Translations under genes and position numbers: made by a program
Assembly: GCA_900555805.1 (NCBI GenBank)
Contig: USMJ01000009.1
Location: forward strand, 1 to 12,267
Direction of reading: 5' to 3'
DNA length: 12,267 nt
Origin: an uncultured Oscillospiraceae bacterium
GTDB lineage: Bacteria; Bacillota; Clostridia; Oscillospirales; Acutalibacteraceae
The notes under the pieces: generated by a model
The model's input: only the letters and a program-made list of their open reading frames with translations
Databases searched by the model: none
Told to the model about the DNA's origin: nothing
Shown: piece by piece, positions 8,095 through 12,267 of the stretch
Position numbering within the stretch: position 1 is the stretch's first letter
Layout: each line of letters begins with the position of its first letter

Positions 8095-9312
8095 AGATTA
8101 GCCGTTTTCGGCGGTACGTTCAACCCACCGCATAAGGGACATTTAAGAAACGCCGAGGAGTTTATTTCTAAGCTTTCGCTTGATAAGGTGCTGGTCATAC
8201 CGACATTTATTCCGCCGCATAAGAGAGCGCAAATGCTCGCAAGCGGTGCGGACAGGCTCGAAATGTGCCGCAGGACATTCACCTCCGATAAGTTTGAAAT
8301 AAGCGACGCCGAACTTCAAAGGCAGGGCAAAAGCTACTCATATGATACACTTTGCGAGGTGAAAGCGAAGTATCTCGACAGCGAGATCTATATGATAATC
8401 GGCTCGGATATGCTTTTGACATTCCATGAATGGTATCGCTATGAGGATATCCTGAAAATGTGCAGACTCTGCGTTATGACGAGAAATGACGATGTCACCG
8501 TCGGGAAAATGAAAACTTACGCTGAAGATGTTCTTCATCTCGGCGAGGGGGAGATAATCATTTCCGACCTGCCGGCGTTCGAACTTTCATCGACGGATAT
8601 CAGAAGTCTGATAAGAGACGGCGGCGAAATTGAAACCTACCTCACGCACGGCGTTATCTCGTACATCAAGGAGAAAAAGCTATATATGAAAAACTCGGTC
8701 GCGGAGCTTAAAACCCTGCTTCAATCAAGACTTAACGAAAAAAGATATATCCACTCGCTCGGCGTGGCGGACACGGCGAAAAGGTTAGCCGAAAAATTCG
8801 GCGTCGACCCCGAAAGAGCATATTTGGCGGGGCTGGTCCACGACATCACAAAGAACACGCCCGACAGCGAGCAGTTGCAAATAATAGAAAACAGTGGTAT
8901 AATATTAACTTTAGAGGAAAGAAATAATCCTAAGCTGTTCCACGCAATTTCCGGCAGCGCATATATAAAGGACGTCCTCGGCTTTGAGGATGAAGAGATC
9001 ATCTCCGCCGTGAGATATCACACCACGGGCAAGGCGGGAATGACCACACTCGAAAAAATCATTTATGTGGCCGATTTTGTCTCACCTGAGAGGGATTTCC
9101 CGGGTGTCGACTTCATGAGAGAGCTTGCGTTCGACGATCTTGACAAGGCCTGCCTTTTCGCCGTCGACTTCTGCATACCCAATCTCGTCAAGACGGGAAG
9201 CGTGCTTCATCCCGACAGCGTGGGACTTTATAACGAGCTTATTATTAAACGAACGACATACAGAAAGGAAGATGCAAATGACAGGCTTGGAATTAGCCAA
9301 GACCGCGGTTAA
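8092..9312 (+). CDS. nadD: Fused nicotinate-nucleotide adenylyltransferase (NadD) and YqeK HD-domain hydrolase
   Basis: One 406-residue frame holds two enzymes normally encoded separately. Residues 1 to about 198 are NadD, which joins nicotinate mononucleotide and ATP into deamido-NAD: nucleotidyltransferase motif GGTFNPPHKGH (7-17), IGSDML, and SSTDIR (166-171). Residues 199 to about 385 are YqeK, an HD-superfamily protein whose B. subtilis member cleaves diadenosine tetraphosphate symmetrically: H221 (KRYIHSLGV), H250-D251 (LVHDITKN), H284 (FHAISGS), H310 (RYHTTGKAGM) and D328 (YVADFVSPER), so the metal site looks complete. There is no linker: NadD's normal ending (ISYIKEKKLY) runs straight into a normal YqeK beginning (MKNSVAEL). 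The last 20 or so residues (KRTTYRKEDANDRLG onward) exceed the usual YqeK end and overlap rsfS by 35 bases. Both active sites appear intact. NadD-HD fusions are also known in mycoplasmas. Confidence 0.94.
   Translation: MRLAVFGGTFNPPHKGHLRNAEEFISKLSLDKVLVIPTFIPPHKRAQMLASGADRLEMCRRTFTSDKFEISDAELQRQGKSYSYDTLCEVKAKYLDSEIYMIIGSDMLLTFHEWYRYEDILKMCRLCVMTRNDDVTVGKMKTYAEDVLHLGEGEIIISDLPAFELSSTDIRSLIRDGGEIETYLTHGVISYIKEKKLYMKNSVAELKTLLQSRLNEKRYIHSLGVADTAKRLAEKFGVDPERAYLAGLVHDITKNTPDSEQLQIIENSGIILTLEERNNPKLFHAISGSAYIKDVLGFEDEEIISAVRYHTTGKAGMTTLEKIIYVADFVSPERDFPGVDFMRELAFDDLDKACLFAVDFCIPNLVKTGSVLHPDSVGLYNELIIKRTTYRKEDANDRLGISQDRG
8668..8688 (+). promoter_or_regulatory. Candidate internal translation start for a free YqeK
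   Basis: Within the fused gene, AAGGAG (8668-8673) is followed 12 bases later by an in-frame ATG (8686) that sits exactly where a stand-alone YqeK would begin. It could allow separate production of the HD hydrolase. The spacing is longer than ideal, and AAGGAG also simply encodes Lys-Glu in KEK, so this is a hypothesis. Confidence 0.35.
8875..8903 (+). promoter_or_regulatory. Candidate sigma-A promoter inside the yqeK part of the fused gene
   Basis: TTGCAA (8875-8880, 4 of 6 matches to the -35 consensus), a 17-base spacer, then a perfect TATAAT (8898-8903) preceded by TGG, making an extended -10 (TGnTATAAT). Transcription would begin near 8910 and produce rsfS-leuS mRNA. The codons here (AGT, GGT, ATA, TTA, ACT) are AT-rich and uncommon in the surrounding genes, as expected if the DNA is kept for a second purpose. 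Confidence 0.5.
9265..9280 (+). promoter_or_regulatory. Ribosome binding site deciding the rsfS start
   Basis: AAGGAAG (9265-9271), inside the 3' end of the nadD-yqeK gene, lies 6 bases before the ATG at 9278. Another in-frame ATG at 9272 is too close to it, so the start giving MTGLELAK is preferred. Confidence 0.7.
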
Positions 9313-9631
9313 GATACTCGACAACAAGAAAGCGGTCGATATCGAAGCCATAGAGACAACGGAGCGCACTATCGTCAGCGACTACTTCGTTATCGCCAAC
9401 GGCACTTCAAACACCCATGTCAAGGCTCTCGCCGACGAGGTCGAATTTGAGCTTAGCAAGCTCGGAGTCGAGCCTCTTCATGTTGAGGGCAGAGCGACGG
9501 GCTGGATACTTCTCGACTATAACGAGGTTCTTATCCACATTTTCACAAAGGAAAGCCGAGACTACTATAATCTTGAACGACTATGGAGCGACGCGAAGAT
9601 AATAGATATCAGCGAGCTTATTACGGAGTGA
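9278..9631 (+). CDS. rsfS: Ribosomal silencing factor RsfS
   Basis: RsfS (DUF143/Iojap family) binds uL14 on the 50S subunit and blocks joining to 30S, lowering translation in starvation; it may also aid 50S assembly. The 117 residues are a full-length member. Seen: VSDYFVIANGTSNTHVKAL (33-51), the GRATGWILLDY block (71-81) and HIFTKESRDYYNLERLW (87-103), which together form the family core. It overlaps the upstream fused gene by 35 bases and is followed 15 bases later by leuS, the usual neighbour. The frame is open further upstream, but that sequence is the shadow of the yqeK domain and has no family similarity. Confidence 0.95.
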   Translation: MTGLELAKTAVKILDNKKAVDIEAIETTERTIVSDYFVIANGTSNTHVKALADEVEFELSKLGVEPLHVEGRATGWILLDYNEVLIHIFTKESRDYYNLERLWSDAKIIDISELITE

Positions 9632-9646
9632 AAGGAATAATATATA

Positions 9647-12052
9647 ATGAAATACGATTTTAAAGCAACGGAAACAAAATGGCAGAAAATATGGGAAGAC
9701 ACGGGCGTTTTCAAGGCAAAGGACGAGTTCGACAAGCCGAAATTCTATGCTCTTGTCGAGTTCCCTTATCCCTCGGGCGCAGGTATGCACGTCGGACACA
9801 TCAAGGCTTATTCGGGTCTTGAGGTTGTCTCGAGAAAGAGAAGAATGCAGGGCTACAACGTCCTGTTCCCGATAGGCTTCGACGCCTATGGTCTGCCGAC
9901 GGAAAACTATGCTATCAAGACAGGCATACATCCCAGACAGGTCACGGACATGAACATCAAGAAGTTCACTTCTCAGCTTAAGAAGGTCGGCTTCTCCTTT
10001 GACTGGGACAGAGTTATAGACACCACGCAGGAGGACTACTACAAGTGGACGCAGTGGATCTTCCTTAAAATGTTCGAACATGGTCTGGCTTTCAGAGACA
10101 AGACATTAGTCAACTACTGCCCGTCATGTAAGGTCGTTCTTTCAAACGAGGATTCACAGGGCGGCAAGTGCGACATATGCCACAGCGAGATAGTCCAGAA
10201 GTCAAAGGACGTTTGGTATCTCCGTATAACCGAATACGCCGACAAGCTCCTTGAGGGCCTCGACAGAGTTGACTATCTCCCGAACATCAAGCTTCAGCAG
10301 AGAAACTGGATCGGCAAGTCAACAGGCGCGTTCGTCAACTTCAAGGTAAAGGACACCGACGAACAGCTCAGAATATATACCACAAGACCCGACACACTCT
10401 TCGGCGTCACATTCATGGTTATGGCTCCCGAGCATCCTATGCTCGATAAATACAGAGCTATGCTCAAGAACACAGACGAAATTGACTCATATAAGACAGA
10501 ATGCGCTAAAAAGACCGAGTTTGAGAGAACACAGCTCGTCAAGGATAAGACCGGCGTAAGGCTCGACGGTCTGACCGCGATAAACCCCGTCAACGGCAAG
10601 GAGATCCCGATCTACATATCGGACTACGTTATGATGGGCTACGGAACAGGCGCTATTATGGCTGTACCGGCGCACGATCAGCGTGACTATGAGTTCGCGA
10701 AGAAGTTCGGAATTGATATCATCGAAGTCATCAAGGGCGGCGATATCTCGAAAGAGGCGTACACCGGCGACGGCGAAATGGTCAACTCCGACTTCCTTAA
10801 CGGAATGACAAACAAGAAGGATTCTATAGAGAAGATGCTCGAGTTCTTAGCCGAAAAGGACATCGGCGAAAAGGGCGTTCAGTATAAGATGAAAGACTGG
10901 GCGTTCAACCGTCAGCGCTATTGGGGCGAGCCTATCCCGATCGTTTACTGCGATAAATGCGGTATGGTTTCCGTTCCCTATGACGAGCTTCCGCTCAAGC
11001 TTCCCCCGGTCAAGGACTTCAAGCCCGGCACGGACGGCGAAAGCCCGCTGGCAAAGATAGACGACTTCGTCAACTGCACCTGCCCGAAATGCGGCGGCAA
11101 GGCGAGAAGAGAGACAGACACCATGCCTCAGTGGGCAGGTTCGTCATGGTATTTCCTCAGATATATCGATCCGCATAACGACAAGGCGTTCGCCGACTTC
11201 GACAAGCTCAAATACTGGCTTCCCGTCGACTGGTATAACGGCGGCATGGAGCACGTCACCCGTCACGTTATATACTCGCGTTTCTGGCATAAGTTCCTCT
11301 ATGACATCGGCGCTGTTCCCTGTGATGAGCCGTACGCCAAGAGAACTGCTCAGGGCTTGATTCTCGGCCCCGACGGAGATAAGATGAGCAAGTCAAAGGG
11401 CAACGTCGTCGATCCGAACGAAGTCGTTGACGCTTACGGCGCCGACGTACTGCGTACCTATGTTCTGTTCATGGGTGACTACGAGAAAGCCGCACCCTGG
11501 AGCGAAAACAGCGTTAAGGGCTGCAAGAGATTCATCGACAGAGTATGGAACCTGGGCGAGATTGTCACCGATTCGAACGAGTATTCATCTAAGCTCGAAG
11601 TTCCGTTCAACAAGACGATAAAGAAGGTCTCCGAAGACATAGAAGCGATGAAGTATAACACGGCGATAGCCGCGCTTATGACGCTTCTCAATCAGATATA
11701 CGACCACGGTTCAATCACGAAGAAAGAACTCGGCGTTTATCTCACGCTTCTCAATCCGTTCGCGCCCCATGTCACCGAAGAAATGTGGCAGAAGAACGGC
11801 TTTGACGGTATGCTCGCAAACGGCAAGTGGGTCGAGTGGGATGAAAGCAAGTGCGTTGACGAGACGATAGAGATCGTCGCCCAGATCAACGGCAAGGTCA
11901 AAGCGAGATTCAGCGTTCCGGCGGACATCGAACAGGCCGACGTTATCGAGCTTGTCAAGAAGGACGAAAAGGTCGCTTCTCTCATCGAGGGCAAGACGAT
12001 CGTCAAGGAACTTTATGTCAAAGGTAAGCTTGTAAACATCGTTGTTAAATAA
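9647..12052 (+). CDS. leuS: Leucyl-tRNA synthetase
   Basis: A class Ia synthetase charging tRNA-Leu with leucine in the cytoplasm. At 801 residues it is normal for a bacterial enzyme. The HIGH-type motif is HVGHI (48-52) and the KMSKS motif is exact (579-583). The CP1 editing domain carries TTRPDT (245-250) and YGTGAIMAVPAHDQRD, with the Asp that holds the amino group of mischarged residues, so proofreading should be active. Two cysteine clusters look like zinc sites: C158, C161, C175 and C178 before the editing domain, and C435, C438 with C477, C479 and C482 after it. The anticodon-binding and C-terminal domains are present, ending in VAQINGKVKARFSVPAD and a final KGKLVNIVVK. AAAGGA (9631-9636) is its ribosome binding site. 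Many Firmicute leuS genes have a T-box leader; only 15 bases separate it from rsfS here, so none is present directly upstream. Confidence 0.98.
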   Translation: MKYDFKATETKWQKIWEDTGVFKAKDEFDKPKFYALVEFPYPSGAGMHVGHIKAYSGLEVVSRKRRMQGYNVLFPIGFDAYGLPTENYAIKTGIHPRQVTDMNIKKFTSQLKKVGFSFDWDRVIDTTQEDYYKWTQWIFLKMFEHGLAFRDKTLVNYCPSCKVVLSNEDSQGGKCDICHSEIVQKSKDVWYLRITEYADKLLEGLDRVDYLPNIKLQQRNWIGKSTGAFVNFKVKDTDEQLRIYTTRPDTLFGVTFMVMAPEHPMLDKYRAMLKNTDEIDSYKTECAKKTEFERTQLVKDKTGVRLDGLTAINPVNGKEIPIYISDYVMMGYGTGAIMAVPAHDQRDYEFAKKFGIDIIEVIKGGDISKEAYTGDGEMVNSDFLNGMTNKKDSIEKMLEFLAEKDIGEKGVQYKMKDWAFNRQRYWGEPIPIVYCDKCGMVSVPYDELPLKLPPVKDFKPGTDGESPLAKIDDFVNCTCPKCGGKARRETDTMPQWAGSSWYFLRYIDPHNDKAFADFDKLKYWLPVDWYNGGMEHVTRHVIYSRFWHKFLYDIGAVPCDEPYAKRTAQGLILGPDGDKMSKSKGNVVDPNEVVDAYGADVLRTYVLFMGDYEKAAPWSENSVKGCKRFIDRVWNLGEIVTDSNEYSSKLEVPFNKTIKKVSEDIEAMKYNTAIAALMTLLNQIYDHGSITKKELGVYLTLLNPFAPHVTEEMWQKNGFDGMLANGKWVEWDESKCVDETIEIVAQINGKVKARFSVPADIEQADVIELVKKDEKVASLIEGKTIVKELYVKGKLVNIVVK

Positions 12053-12084
12053 ATGTTTAATCTTTTGTTGCAACTTTTTATCAA

Positions 12085-12104
12085 AATACTTGAATTTGAG
12101 TATT
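12085..12104 (+). repeat. Inverted repeat touching the rpsU promoter -35 box
   Basis: AATACT (12085-12090) and AGTATT (12099-12104) are exact complements separated by 8 bases, and the right arm includes the first two bases of the -35 hexamer. It could be an operator or a weak 3' hairpin of the leuS transcript. No T-run follows closely enough for a standard terminator, and I see no other terminator after leuS. The bases between the leuS stop and this repeat are AT-rich and otherwise featureless. Confidence 0.35.
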
Positions 12105-12131
12105 GACAATTATTTTTCAGCGTTGTATAAT
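12103..12131 (+). promoter_or_regulatory. Consensus sigma-A promoter for rpsU
   Basis: TTGACA (12103-12108), an exact 17-base spacer and TATAAT (12126-12131): both hexamers match the housekeeping consensus perfectly, with AT-rich sequence upstream that could act as an UP-like element. Transcription should begin around 12137-12139, leaving a leader of about 93 bases before the rpsU ATG. Confidence 0.9.
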
Positions 12132-12137
12132 ATCAAA

Positions 12138-12230
12138 GTATCCTTAGAGTGGGGAGACGGATAACCGCGTCCGTCTTCTCAAACAAAGTGGAAATATACC
12201 CCTGCTAAACAGGCGGAGGGAGGGAAATAA
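12138..12230 (+). promoter_or_regulatory. Structured 5' leader of rpsU, candidate cis-regulatory RNA
   Basis: The dominant element is a 12-bp hairpin: 12150-12161 pairs with 12170-12181, with two G-U wobbles and an 8-base loop (TAACCGCG). Loop bases CCGC (12165-12168) are complementary to GCGG (12213-12216) just before the start, so a pseudoknot is possible. A second small hairpin, CCTG/CAGG (12201-12204 with 12210-12213), has a CTAAA loop. Two overlapping Shine-Dalgarno sites, GGAGG at 12215-12219 and 12219-12223, precede the ATG by 11 and 7 bases; a C-run at 12199-12202 could also mask them. No T-run follows the long hairpin, so control, if any, would be at translation or stability. I do not recognise a named RNA family. 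The folding is deduced by eye. Confidence 0.45.
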
Positions 12231-12267
12231 ATGAGTCAGGTAAAGGTTAAAGAGAATGAATCTTTAG
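12231..12267 (+). CDS. rpsU: Small ribosomal subunit protein bS21, 3'-truncated by the window edge
   Basis: Only 12 codons are visible: MSQVKVKENESL. This matches the usual bS21 beginning (a short basic stretch, then V-K-x-N-E-S/T-L), where the Asn-Glu-Ser-Leu turn precedes the first helix. bS21 is a small, very basic protein of the 30S subunit near the mRNA exit region, active in initiation. The strong promoter and tandem Shine-Dalgarno sequence just upstream fit a highly expressed ribosomal protein gene. The identification rests on few residues, so other short proteins are not fully excluded. Confidence 0.82.
   Translation, partial: MSQVKVKENESL

Noticed and set aside
9643..9648. TATAAT overlapping the leuS start codon.
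   Set aside because: Transcription from it would begin inside leuS after the ATG, and there is no suitable -35; the match arises from the AT-rich spacer before the start.
12053..12080. GTTGCAAC palindrome followed by TTTTT after leuS as a terminator.
   Set aside because: The arms are 4 bp with no loop bases between them, so they cannot form a stable hairpin; readthrough from leuS into rpsU cannot be excluded.
12145..12170. Partial resemblance to the T-box antiterminator bulge (AGTGG followed by ACCGCG) before rpsU.
   Set aside because: In a T-box these pieces are contiguous (GTGGNACCGCG); here 12 bases intervene. The leader is only about 93 bases, with no space for Stem I, and there is no terminator with a T-run.
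12149..12208. Short GTG-initiated leader peptide of about 19 residues in the rpsU leader.
   Set aside because: No Shine-Dalgarno sequence precedes it, and it runs straight through the stable hairpin; no regulatory codon run is visible.

Overview
The window is an ordinary, densely packed housekeeping stretch of a bacterial chromosome, with every gene on the + strand. Gene content and style point to a Clostridia-type Firmicute, possibly Oscillospirales: folate-dependent TrmFO, the rnc-radical SAM-smc-ftsY order, a bacterial-type SMC, frequent AGA (Arg) and ATA (Ile) codons, and AGGAGG-type ribosome binding sites. The taxonomic guess is inference from gene order and codon style, not a match to a named genome.

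Layout. 1-798 is the 3' part of trmFO (tRNA m5U54 methylation). It runs into rnc (RNase III), a radical SAM protein of the Elp3-like superfamily, smc (chromosome condensation) and ftsY (SRP receptor). Junctions there are 4-base overlaps or gaps of 1 to 12 bases. After an 82-base gap holding a perfect 7-bp hairpin come rdgB (XTP/dITP pyrophosphatase), yhbY (CRM-domain ribosome-associated protein), a fused nadD-yqeK gene (NAD synthesis plus HD hydrolase), rsfS (ribosome silencing factor) and leuS (leucyl-tRNA synthetase). 12053-12230 is the only sizeable non-coding region. It holds a textbook sigma-A promoter and a structured leader for rpsU (ribosomal protein bS21), of which only the first 12 codons are inside the window.

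The set reads as one or two co-transcribed growth operons joining tRNA and rRNA processing, ribosome biogenesis and hibernation, membrane targeting, chromosome folding, nucleotide-pool cleaning, NAD synthesis and tRNA charging. Translational coupling is likely at most junctions. A near-consensus extended -10 promoter inside the yqeK part of the fused gene could give rsfS-leuS their own transcript.

I found no mobile element, CRISPR array, RNA gene, phage gene or defence system. No clearly undescribed system is visible. The items most worth a second look are the rpsU leader, the nadD-yqeK fusion with what looks like a preserved internal translation start, and the promoter embedded in that gene.
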